Shown here in pieces: positions 1 through 6,793 of a stretch of 6,950 bases of DNA (position 1 is the stretch's first letter; each line of letters starts with the position of its first letter). The stretch spans positions 1-6,950 of the forward strand of contig CAIYOB010001287.1 of NCBI GenBank assembly GCA_903927685.1, in the 5' to 3' direction. The translations under genes and the position numbers were made by a program. The stretch is from an uncultured Planctomycetaceae bacterium. GTDB lineage: Bacteria; Planctomycetota; Planctomycetia; Pirellulales; Pirellulaceae. Below the pieces are notes generated by a model, which was not told the origin of the DNA, made no database searches, and worked only from the letters and a program-made list of their open reading frames with translations.

Positions 1-15
1 CGGCGGTTTCGGCGC

Positions 16-111
16 GGTCAGGAGACCGGCGCCGAACGTGGTCGGGAGACCGGCGCCGAACGTGGTCGGGAGACCGGCGCCGAACGTGGTCAGGAGACCG
101 GCGCCGAACGT
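16..111. repeat. Four tandem 24-bp repeats (16-39, 40-63, 64-87, 88-111)
   Basis: Four head-to-tail copies with an exact 24-bp period. Each unit begins GGTC[A/G]GGAGACC and ends GGCGCCGAACGT, and the only difference between copies is the fifth base, which runs A, G, G, A. Each unit contains GGTC-4 nt-GACC (a short stem) followed by the palindrome GGCGCC. The flank at 8-19 (TTCGGCGCGGTC) pairs with 24-36 apart from one bulged base, so a longer hairpin can form over the first copy. The period equals eight codons and one + frame stays open through it, but that frame runs on as a shadow of the next gene and no gene start supports it, so I read the array as non-coding. The first copy lies close to the window edge, so the array could have degenerate copies further left. 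Confidence 0.93.
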
Positions 112-184
112 GCCGTGCGCGGTCGTGCGGACCCTGTTGGAACCAGCTCGTTTCGGATTCGGACCTTAACGCCCGCGGCGCTTT

Positions 185-1636
185 ATGCTGTTTCACACCT
201 GGACTTTTCTGGTCTTTTTCGCCGTCTTCTACCCGGTCTACCTGCTGGTCAAGGGGACGCGGCTCAAGCTGCCCTGGCTGCTCGCCGCCTCGTACCTGTT
301 TTACGGCTGGTGGAATCCGATCTACCTGGTGTTGATCGTGTGGTCGACGACGGTGGACTATCTGGCGGTCGTCGGGATGGCCAACACGCGGTGGAAGAAG
401 CCGTGGCTGGCCCTGAGCCTGGTCAACAACCTGGGGCTGCTGGGCTTTTTCAAGTACGGCCAATTCGTCGTCGACAATGTCAACGCGCTGGCAGGCTGGC
501 TGGGCCTGCCGCTGGCGTTGGCGAATCCGCAGGTGCGGTTCCTCAGCCAAGCCGTCAACGGCCTGCTGTACGCCCTGGGGTTCGAACCGGCCGTGCCGGA
601 GTTCGATTACCTGTTGCCCGTGGGCATCTCGTTCTTCGTCTTCCAGTCGATGAGCTACACGATCGACTACTATCGCGGCGACGTGCAGTTTGAGCCCAAT
701 TATGTGCGGTATGCGACCTTTGTGTCGCTGTTTCCGCAGCTGGTGGCCGGGCCGATCGAGCGGGCCTCGAACCTGCTGCCCCAGTTGTACGGCACGCCGC
801 GGATCACGCGCGATGACGTGTCGGACGGCGTCTTCCTGTTCTTCGTCGGGCTGTTCAAGAAGATCGCCCTGGCCGACTACCTGGCTCGGTACGTCGATCC
901 GATCTACGCCTCGCCGGGCGATTACCAGGCGCCGGCCTTGGTCCTGGCCACGATGGCGTTTGCCTGGCAGATCTATTTCGACTTCAGCGGCTACACCGAT
1001 ATGGCGCGTGGCATCGGCCGCCTGATGGGCATTCGCCTGATGCTGAATTTTTATCATCCGTACCTCGCCACGGGACTGGGCGACTTCTGGCGGCGCTGGC
1101 ACATCAGTCTGTCCACGTGGTTCAAGGACTACGTGTATGTCCCGCTGGGAGGCAATCGAGGCGGCGAGTTCCACACGTACCGCAACATGGTTCTGACCAT
1201 GTTGATCTCCGGCCTGTGGCATGGGGCCATGTGGACGTTCATTGTGTGGGGGGCGATCCACGCGGTCGGACGCGCGCTGACCCGGGCCCTGGAGCAGACG
1301 GCGTTTTACGAACAGCGCGTACCGCGGCTGGCCAAGCAGGTTGTCACGTTCGTCATCGTGTGTTTTGCCTGGGTGTTCTTCCGGGCGCACAGCGTCGGCG
1401 ACGCGTGGCTGATCCTGCGGCGAATCGCGTCCTGCGAGCTGGCTGACCCGGCGTTGCCGCTGCTGTTGGCGGCATTGGTCGTGTCGATCTGGGTCTACCA
1501 GTACCTGTGGGAGTCGCGATTGAGTGAAGTGCTGACGCGGCCGGCGGTGCGGGTCGCCCTGCTCGTCGGCATGATCGTGTACCTGGCCGCCGTGGTCACT
1601 TCGAGCGACCAGGCGTTCATTTATTTCCAGTTTTGA
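185..1636 (+). CDS. AlgI-like membrane-bound O-acyltransferase (MBOAT family)
   Basis: A polytopic inner-membrane protein of 483 residues, the usual length for AlgI-type MBOATs. Members move an acyl group, usually acetyl, across the membrane for O-acylation of an exopolysaccharide or wall polymer. Visible family motifs are an AlgI-like N-terminus (MLFHTWTFLVFF), SYLFYGWWN at 36-44, LLPVGISFFVFQ at 143-154, LFPQLVAGPIER at 182-193, YFDFSGYTDMARGIG at 264-278, FWRRWHISLSTWFKDYVYVP at 301-320 with His306, and SGLWHGAMW at 342-350. His346 is in the position of the essential MBOAT histidine. About ten or more hydrophobic segments are visible. A stretch at about 108-142, between the KYGQF region and LLPVG, is longer than I expect for AlgI. 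The ATG at 185 is chosen because the family N-terminus starts there, although there is no clear Shine-Dalgarno site. The next gene encodes an SGNH partner, which favours polysaccharide O-acetylation. The polymer itself cannot be told from sequence. Confidence 0.95.
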   Translation: MLFHTWTFLVFFAVFYPVYLLVKGTRLKLPWLLAASYLFYGWWNPIYLVLIVWSTTVDYLAVVGMANTRWKKPWLALSLVNNLGLLGFFKYGQFVVDNVNALAGWLGLPLALANPQVRFLSQAVNGLLYALGFEPAVPEFDYLLPVGISFFVFQSMSYTIDYYRGDVQFEPNYVRYATFVSLFPQLVAGPIERASNLLPQLYGTPRITRDDVSDGVFLFFVGLFKKIALADYLARYVDPIYASPGDYQAPALVLATMAFAWQIYFDFSGYTDMARGIGRLMGIRLMLNFYHPYLATGLGDFWRRWHISLSTWFKDYVYVPLGGNRGGEFHTYRNMVLTMLISGLWHGAMWTFIVWGAIHAVGRALTRALEQTAFYEQRVPRLAKQVVTFVIVCFAWVFFRAHSVGDAWLILRRIASCELADPALPLLLAALVVSIWVYQYLWESRLSEVLTRPAVRVALLVGMIVYLAAVVTSSDQAFIYFQF

Positions 1637-1661
1637 GATGCACCCGAATGGGCTCAGCCGC

Positions 1662-1667
1662 AGGGGA
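1662..1667 (+). promoter_or_regulatory. Ribosome binding site deciding the SGNH gene start
   Basis: AGGGGA lies 10 nt upstream of the ATG at 1678 and is the best Shine-Dalgarno match near any candidate start of this gene. The frame is also open from a TTG at 1633 (overlapping the preceding stop as TTGA), an ATG at 1648 and an ATG at 1756. None of these has a comparable site. Confidence 0.6.
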
Positions 1668-1677
1668 TCCGACGAAC

Positions 1678-2844
1678 ATGGCACGCGACGTTTCCAACGC
1701 TCACTCCAGGCCCGCCGCACCGCTCGGCCCGGACGAATCGCGGGCGGCCGCCGAGATGCGGCTGACGCCGCGGCAATGCGCCGTCGCATTGCTGCTGGTG
1801 GCAACCCTGTTCTACGTGATTCCCCAAGCCTGGGAGCGGCTCGAGCCGTTGCCCATGGGGCCGCGCTACCGCATTCCGTACCGCCTGGGTAACGACTACT
1901 GGCAGTACGCGCGGGCCTGCCGGGCGGCGACCGCCGGCGGCGATCAGACGCTGTTCATCGGCGACTCGGTGATCTGGGGACACTATGTCTCGACGGACGG
2001 GACGTTGACGCACCATTTGAACGAGCAAGTGGGCGGCGACCGATTCCGGAACCTGGGGCTCGATGGGATTCACCCGGTCGCCCTGGCCGGTCTGGTCGAA
2101 TCCTACGGCTCCGCCATCCAGGGACGGCACGTGGTCGTCAACTGCAACTTGTTGTGGACCAGTTCCCCGCGGCACGACTTGTCGGCGGACAAGGAGTTCT
2201 CGTTCAATCACCCGGATCTGGTTCCCCAGTTCCAGCCGTGGATCGGCTGCTACCGGGCGTCGCTGTCACACCGGATCGGCGCGGCCGTCAGCCGCCGTCT
2301 GCCGTTCTTGAGTTGGGCCGATCACGTGCGGATCGCGTATTTCGACAGTACGGACCTGGCGGCGTGGACGTTTGAGCATCCCTACGACAACCCGCTGGCC
2401 GCGCTGCGGGCGGGCCTGCCGTCGCCGGACGAACCGCCGCTGCCGCCGCCCGACGCTCGACCGTGGTCGGACAAGCAGATCCAGCCCTTGACGCCCGGTT
2501 GGGTCACGCTGGACGATTCGCTGCAATGGCGGTTCTTTCGCGAGACGCTCCGGCGGCTGAGCGAACGCGGCAACCGCGTGTTCGTCTTGGTCGGCCCGTT
2601 CAACGAGCACATGCTGACGGCTGCCGGGCGGCAGGGCTATGACGAACTCAAACGGGGCGTCGATCGGTGGCTGACCGAACAGGGAGTGCCGCACTACGTT
2701 CCGCCCGCGTTGGCCAGCGAGCACTACGCCGACGCCAGCCATCCCACTGCCGACGGCTACGCGGCGCTGGCCCGCGGGCTGCTCGCAGAGCCGGCGTTCG
2801 CCGAGTTCCAGGGCGATGTGAGAATGGCTCGATCCGACCAGTGA
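1678..2844 (+). CDS. Membrane-anchored SGNH/GDSL-like hydrolase or acetyltransferase partner of the MBOAT
   Basis: A 388-residue protein with one N-terminal hydrophobic segment at about 34-50 (AVALLLVATLFYVI) preceded by a basic, polar tail. This looks like a signal anchor placing the rest outside the cytoplasm. The SGNH blocks are visible: TLFIGDSVIWG at 91-101 with candidate nucleophile Ser97, RNLGLDG at 124-130, an Asn-containing strand VVVNCN at 152-157, LVGPFNEHM at 304-312, and DASHPTADGY at 352-361 with Asp352 and His355 as the D-x-x-H pair. The full Ser/His/Asp set therefore seems present. A proline-rich stretch lies at about 246-262 (DEPPLPPPDARP). The gene starts 41 bp after the MBOAT stop on the same strand and is probably co-transcribed. 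By analogy with AlgJ/AlgX or DltD, it may transfer or remove acyl groups on the exported polymer. Sequence alone does not separate transferase from esterase. A TTG start at 1633 would add 15 residues. Confidence 0.85.
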   Translation: MARDVSNAHSRPAAPLGPDESRAAAEMRLTPRQCAVALLLVATLFYVIPQAWERLEPLPMGPRYRIPYRLGNDYWQYARACRAATAGGDQTLFIGDSVIWGHYVSTDGTLTHHLNEQVGGDRFRNLGLDGIHPVALAGLVESYGSAIQGRHVVVNCNLLWTSSPRHDLSADKEFSFNHPDLVPQFQPWIGCYRASLSHRIGAAVSRRLPFLSWADHVRIAYFDSTDLAAWTFEHPYDNPLAALRAGLPSPDEPPLPPPDARPWSDKQIQPLTPGWVTLDDSLQWRFFRETLRRLSERGNRVFVLVGPFNEHMLTAAGRQGYDELKRGVDRWLTEQGVPHYVPPALASEHYADASHPTADGYAALARGLLAEPAFAEFQGDVRMARSDQ

Positions 2845-2889
2845 TCATCCCGCGGAACGAACTCGTTGCCCCGGCGTCGCGCCGTAGAG

Positions 2890-4248
2890 CTACTCGATCC
2901 GAGTGCTCGAAGCCGAACCACCGGGTAAGAAGCGAAGGCCTGCCAGCCGCCTGACGCCCGCCGCTGCGGCCAGGCAGACGACGGGCATCAGCGGCGCTCG
3001 CATTCGCAGATTGCTCCAGTAGACGCTGTGCATCGCCGTGAACGCCAGGCACAGCAACAAGCCCCACAGCCACGGTGGCTGCAGCAGTCGCCGCCCCAGG
3101 GCCCCGAGGCCGACGCAGGCCAGCCCCAAGACGGCGGTATACCAGACGCCGACGGCAACTCGGCCCGACCGCCGGACCGCCGACTCGGCGGAATCGACTT
3201 GATGCGGCACCACGCCCCACAGGCTGCCGATGCGAAACACGCAGGCCCGCAGAAAACTCGCCGGGTCTCGCGAGATGGCGGCCCGAGCTTGCTCATAGGC
3301 CCAGCGATCCGCCTGGAATTCATCATTCCCGTACGCCTGGCGGATCTGCAAATACTGCTCATCCAGCTGCCGGGAATCCCAGACGTCGCCCCGGTCGGCC
3401 TGCTTCAGGAAGCGGTAGAATTCCGGGTTGTTGCCCAACCACAACGTGTATCCGCCGTGCGTCGTGGTGACCAGGAAGCGGTCCAGGACGCGGGCGTTTC
3501 GCACGCCCCAGGGCAAGAGGACCGCACCGGCTGACAAGGCGAACAGGCCGATCCGACCGAGCTGCCGACGAGACAATCCCCCGGGTGACGCCAGCCACGC
3601 GACCGCAATCGCGGCGGCCCAGACCAGAAACGTGGGGCGGACCAAGGCGGCCAGGGCCACCGCCGCTCCCGAGGCGATGACGGACGCTGCGGGAGCCGCG
3701 ACTCGGGGCGGGACGGACGGTCCGAGGCGTGAGTTCCCGCCGGAATCGGCGGTCGCCGTCCGCGTCAGGCACCACAATGCGAGCACCGCCAGCGAACTGG
3801 CCAAGGTCTCCGTCATGACCAGCGCCGACTGGTTCAACAGAATGGGGTCACAGGCGACCAGCAGCGCAGCCAGCAGCCCCCAGCGTCCCAAGCTCCAGTC
3901 CTGAGACAAGCAGTAGACCAGCAGAACGGTGGCCACGCCCAGCGCCCCGTGCAGGAGCGCGATACTGGTCGAACCGACGCCGTCGGTCCAACCGACAGCC
4001 GCGAGGGTCAGCGGATACAACGGGGGACGGTAGGCCGTCGGCTGAATGCGTTGCGTCCCTGGTTCCGAGTCGCTGACGCGATAGCCGAATGTGCCCTCCG
4101 CCAACAGATTCCGGGCCAGTTGCCGGTAGGTGTCCGGATCGCTGTGCAGCGCCCCGGCGCAGGCGGCCAGCCAGCCGCCGCGAATGACGCTCGCCAAGAC
4201 GAACAGCCCGAACCAGAACCAGAATCTGCCGCGGACTTGACTGCTCAC
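2890..4248 (-). CDS. GT39/ArnT-like multi-pass glycosyltransferase (GT-C type)
   Basis: A 452-residue integral membrane protein with about ten hydrophobic segments. The first outer loop has the acidic motif SDPDTYRQLARNLL (36-49), with Asp37/Asp39 as the likely catalytic or metal-binding acidic pair, followed by YRPPLYPLTLA (73-83), as in GT39/PMT-like enzymes that use polyprenyl-phosphate sugars. Other family-like signs are a TETL element at 146-149, RPTF at 204-207, PWGVRNARVLDRF (246-258) leading to THGGYTLWLGNNPEF (263-277), and a C-terminal HSVYWSNLRMRAPLMPV (407-423). A hydrophilic Gly/Pro/Ser-rich loop at about 166-186 separates two helices. The open frame extends upstream to 4578, but that stretch is an Arg-rich shadow of the preceding gene. 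The GTG at 4248 overlaps the preceding TGA as GTGA and leads into the first helix, so it is the chosen start. This is the last gene of a three-gene coupled operon. Donor and acceptor are unknown. Confidence 0.87.
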   Translation of the reverse strand: MSSQVRGRFWFWFGLFVLASVIRGGWLAACAGALHSDPDTYRQLARNLLAEGTFGYRVSDSEPGTQRIQPTAYRPPLYPLTLAAVGWTDGVGSTSIALLHGALGVATVLLVYCLSQDWSLGRWGLLAALLVACDPILLNQSALVMTETLASSLAVLALWCLTRTATADSGGNSRLGPSVPPRVAAPAASVIASGAAVALAALVRPTFLVWAAAIAVAWLASPGGLSRRQLGRIGLFALSAGAVLLPWGVRNARVLDRFLVTTTHGGYTLWLGNNPEFYRFLKQADRGDVWDSRQLDEQYLQIRQAYGNDEFQADRWAYEQARAAISRDPASFLRACVFRIGSLWGVVPHQVDSAESAVRRSGRVAVGVWYTAVLGLACVGLGALGRRLLQPPWLWGLLLCLAFTAMHSVYWSNLRMRAPLMPVVCLAAAAGVRRLAGLRFLPGGSASSTRIE

Positions 4249-5843
4249 TCGATCCAGCCCAAGAAACTCCAGTATTCGTACAGCCAGGGATGCGCCCAGG
4301 GGTTCAGCGACGCATACGCCGCGGACATGGCGCTGATCAGCAGCAACCCCAAGGCGACGTAGCGCCAGTTGCGCCGCGGCGCGACCGCGTCGGCCGCCGG
4401 GATCATGACCAGCAGCCACAGCGGCGCGAACCAGAACATCCAACGGAACCCGCAGCAGACGCCGCCGTAGTTGCGGTCGACCAGGGGCCGCGCGAGATAG
4501 AACGCCAGGCAGACCGCCGTCACCAGGACGATCCCGGCGGTCACGCTGCGCAGGCCGCCCGTGCCGTGCCGCAACCACAGCCCGGCGCCCACGAGGCTCA
4601 GCAGCCAGATCGGCGTCAGGGAGAAAACGCCATGGTGGCCCAGCAGGACATGGAACGCGTAAGCCGCGCGCGACGGTTCGCCTCGGTCGACGCCCGTCTT
4701 ACGGTCGTCCAGCCAATAGCTGTTCTCGTACTCGTACCATTGGTTCCAGGCGAACGCCTGGACGGCTCGCTCATCCGCCGCCACGGCCAGGCGATCCTGC
4801 CCGTCGGGGTCCCAGATCATCCAGCCCTGTCCGGACAGCCGCGGCTGTAACGAGGTCGCCGGCGACAGGGACACGCCTGCTTGGGCGAGTTGTTCGGCCA
4901 AGGCCGGCGGGATTTGGCCGGCCTGAACCGCCGTCCGATAGTCGCCTTGGGCGACAGCCAGGCGCGGGCCGTCGCCGCGGTGCGCGTAGGGCGGCAGCCA
5001 GTGGCCGTGGGCCCAGACATTCGTGCCCAGAAAGGCAGCCGCCACGACGGCTGCCGCGGGGGCGAACCCCAGCAGGCACAGCCGCGGAGCCCGAAACAGC
5101 AGGGCCGCGGCCAACAGCGCCGCCAGAGACAAGGCGGGCAGCTCGTTCACCACGGCAAAGGCGGAGCACAGCCCGGCCAGCACAAAGTAACGCAGCTCCC
5201 GCCGACCTTGGCACCAGATGGCCAGCGTCGCGTACAGGGCGACGGCCGCACTGACCGCCGCCCAGACGTGGTTGTTCAAGGTCACCGCGAACGTCGTCAG
5301 GAACGTCCCGTACGCCGCGCTGGCCGCGATGAACAGCCGGCCCCAATCCGTGCGGCCGTAACGCTCGACCAGCCGGACCAGCAGCCACAGGTACACGGCC
5401 AAGGGCAGCACGTTGGCCAGCAGCAGCAGGCACCGCACGACGTAGAACGGGTGCTCGGCCAGCGTCGCGCCGGTCGCTTGCCGAAGGCACCAATACGCGC
5501 CGGCCATCATGACCGTCGGCAGCGGCGGCTTGCTCGAGTAGTAATGCTCCGCGCCGTCGGGACCTTTGTGGCGGACCATATCGATCGAATACCACTCCCG
5601 ATCCCGCTTGGCCGGGTCGCGATTGCGGAAGATGACCTCGTCCAGCGCGAACGTGCCGTGATCGACCAGTGCGCGGACGGTCGCCCAGCGGCTGCGGTCG
5701 TTCGCGCTCAACAACGGGGTCTTGCCCAGCGACGACTCGACTCTCCAGATCCGGCCCGTCATGGCGCCGACGCATGTCACGAGCAGCAGCCCGTAGACGG
5801 ACCTGCGGAGTATCGAAGAGGCGTCCGGTCGAAGTTCGTTCAT
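4245..5843 (-). CDS. Polytopic membrane protein, probable GT-C-type glycosyltransferase
   Basis: A 532-residue multi-pass protein with a first helix at about 13-30 and roughly ten further hydrophobic segments. After helix 1 come SANDRSRWATVRALVDHG (46-63), carrying acidic Asp49, then YYSSKPPLPTVMMAGAYW (101-118). The KPPL-in-first-loop pattern is what GT39/ArnT-like enzymes show, so I infer a lipid-linked sugar transferase. NNHVWAA (190-196) and an aromatic segment at 457-478 (YGGVCCGFRWMFWF) also look conserved in style. A large hydrophilic region at about 280-398 lies between helices and is rich in Trp, Tyr and Asp (WNQWYEYENSYWLDD, 366-380). It is probably extracytoplasmic. The ATG at 5843 overlaps the upstream TGA as ATGA, and the frame further upstream is a shadow of that gene. 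The downstream gene overlaps its stop as GTGA. It differs clearly from the downstream GT-C-like protein, so the pair is not a simple duplication. Family membership is an inference and the substrate is unknown. Confidence 0.8.
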   Translation of the reverse strand: MNELRPDASSILRRSVYGLLLVTCVGAMTGRIWRVESSLGKTPLLSANDRSRWATVRALVDHGTFALDEVIFRNRDPAKRDREWYSIDMVRHKGPDGAEHYYSSKPPLPTVMMAGAYWCLRQATGATLAEHPFYVVRCLLLLANVLPLAVYLWLLVRLVERYGRTDWGRLFIAASAAYGTFLTTFAVTLNNHVWAAVSAAVALYATLAIWCQGRRELRYFVLAGLCSAFAVVNELPALSLAALLAAALLFRAPRLCLLGFAPAAAVVAAAFLGTNVWAHGHWLPPYAHRGDGPRLAVAQGDYRTAVQAGQIPPALAEQLAQAGVSLSPATSLQPRLSGQGWMIWDPDGQDRLAVAADERAVQAFAWNQWYEYENSYWLDDRKTGVDRGEPSRAAYAFHVLLGHHGVFSLTPIWLLSLVGAGLWLRHGTGGLRSVTAGIVLVTAVCLAFYLARPLVDRNYGGVCCGFRWMFWFAPLWLLVMIPAADAVAPRRNWRYVALGLLLISAMSAAYASLNPWAHPWLYEYWSFLGWIE

Positions 5844-6793
5844 CGTGGTCCGATCCGCTGCTGGATTGAGTACGAGGGCGTCTTGTCCGTGTGATAGGCC
5901 GTCAGCATTTCGGCCAGGAATCCCACGCTGATGAACTGGGCGCCCAGCAACAAGGCGGCCATCGAGTAGTAGAAGATCGCCCGCTCGTGCAGATGCATGG
6001 GTGTCAGTTCCGGCACCACCCGCGAGACGAACCACCAGCTGGTCAGCAGCAGCACACCCAAGCCGCCCGCCAGGAAACTGAGCAGGCCCACCGTGCCCAG
6101 CAGGTGCTGCGGCCGCTGGCTGTAGCCGGTCAGGAAATACACCGTCAGCAGGTCCAGGAACCCCTTGATGAATCGCCGCACACCGTATTTGGAATGCCCG
6201 AATTTCCGCGCCCGATGATGGACGGGGATCTCGCCGACCCGCCAGCCGCGCGCCGCGGCCAGCACCGGCACAAAGCGATGCAGTTCGCCGTACAGCCGGA
6301 TCTCGTCAAAGATCTCGCGCCGGTAGCATTTGAACCCGCAGTTGTGGTCGTGCAGCCGCACGCCGGTCAGCCAGCCGACCAGCCAGTTGAACACTCGCGA
6401 CGGGCCGACTTTGTGCCACGGATCGTGGCGGACCTGCTTCCAGCCGCTGACGACGTCCAACCCGGTGTCCATCTGTTCCAGGAACCGCGGCAATTCGTGC
6501 GGATCGTCCTGCAGGTCGGCGTCCAGCGTGAAGACGAATTCGCCGCGAGCCGCCTGAAATCCGGCGCGCAGCGCCGCCGCTTTGCCAAAATTGCGGCGAA
6601 AGCGAATCCCCTGGACCCGAGGATCCTGGCCCGCCAAACGCTCGATTTCGGACCAGGACTCGTCGGTCGAGCCGTCGTCGACCAAGATCAGTTCCAGATC
6701 GTACTGCTGCTGGCGAGCCACGTCGGCCAGTTCGCCGTGCAGTTCGGCCAGGCTCTCCGCTTCGTTGAAAACCGGGATGACGACGCTCAGCAT
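5840..6793 (-). CDS. DPM1/GtrB-like family 2 glycosyltransferase with two C-terminal membrane helices
   Basis: A 317-residue enzyme of the polyprenyl-phosphate glycosyltransferase kind, which moves a sugar from a nucleotide donor to a polyprenyl phosphate on the cytoplasmic face. The GT-A domain shows VVIPVFNEAESL at 4-15, LVDDGSTDESW at 37-47, RRNFGKAAALRAGF at 66-79, DADLQDDP at 91-98 (the DXD-type metal site), SGWKQVRHD at 116-124, HNCGFKCYRRE at 150-160, and ELHRFVPVLAAARGW at 170-184. The basic juxtamembrane stretch HHRARKFGHSKYG at 192-204 precedes the membrane part. Two long hydrophobic segments at about 230-255 and 274-298 match the GtrB/DPM architecture. Length and domain order are typical, with no missing motif. 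The ATG at 6793 begins directly with the GT2 first strand. Its Shine-Dalgarno site is weak. It is the first gene of the operon and overlaps the next by ATGA, which suggests it supplies lipid-linked sugar to the two GT-C-like proteins. No GtrA-type flippase gene is visible here. The sugar is not predictable. Confidence 0.95.
   Translation of the reverse strand: MLSVVIPVFNEAESLAELHGELADVARQQQYDLELILVDDGSTDESWSEIERLAGQDPRVQGIRFRRNFGKAAALRAGFQAARGEFVFTLDADLQDDPHELPRFLEQMDTGLDVVSGWKQVRHDPWHKVGPSRVFNWLVGWLTGVRLHDHNCGFKCYRREIFDEIRLYGELHRFVPVLAAARGWRVGEIPVHHRARKFGHSKYGVRRFIKGFLDLLTVYFLTGYSQRPQHLLGTVGLLSFLAGGLGVLLLTSWWFVSRVVPELTPMHLHERAIFYYSMAALLLGAQFISVGFLAEMLTAYHTDKTPSYSIQQRIGPR

Noticed and set aside
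16..111. CRISPR array
   Set aside because: The repeats are directly adjacent with no unique spacers and the unit is only 24 bp. It is a simple tandem repeat.
137..165. Possible promoter for the MBOAT gene (TTGGAA at 137-142)
   Set aside because: No -10-like hexamer lies at 16-18 bp spacing. The nearby tandem TTCGGA (152-163) is only a 6-bp duplication with no known role.
115..693. + strand open frame continuous with the 24-bp repeats, which would encode an eight-residue repeat (GQETGAER)
   Set aside because: It has only a GTG at 115 after the repeats, runs through the MBOAT gene in another frame and becomes Arg/Pro-rich nonsense. The openness follows from base composition and the repeat period being a multiple of three.
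2872..2884. Short hairpin CGGCG-TCG-CGCCG between the convergent genes as a bidirectional terminator
   Set aside because: The stem is only 5 bp and no T-run follows on either strand. Such stems are common by chance in GC-rich DNA. The 45-bp gap must hold transcription ends of both operons, but this is not good evidence for how.
4249..4578. 110-codon N-terminal extension of the GT39-like protein
   Set aside because: The extension is Arg/Gly/Pro-rich and lies within the preceding gene in another frame. The GTG overlapping the preceding stop is a better start.
4771..5775. - strand open frame of 334 codons overlapping the 532-residue membrane protein
   Set aside because: Arg/Gly/Pro-rich translation without membrane pattern or motifs, and in another frame of a well supported gene.
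4881..5894. Long + strand open frame of 337 codons antisense to the 532-residue membrane protein
   Set aside because: Same Gln/Arg-rich composition and no motif, while the - strand frame has clear membrane helices and coupled start and stop codons.
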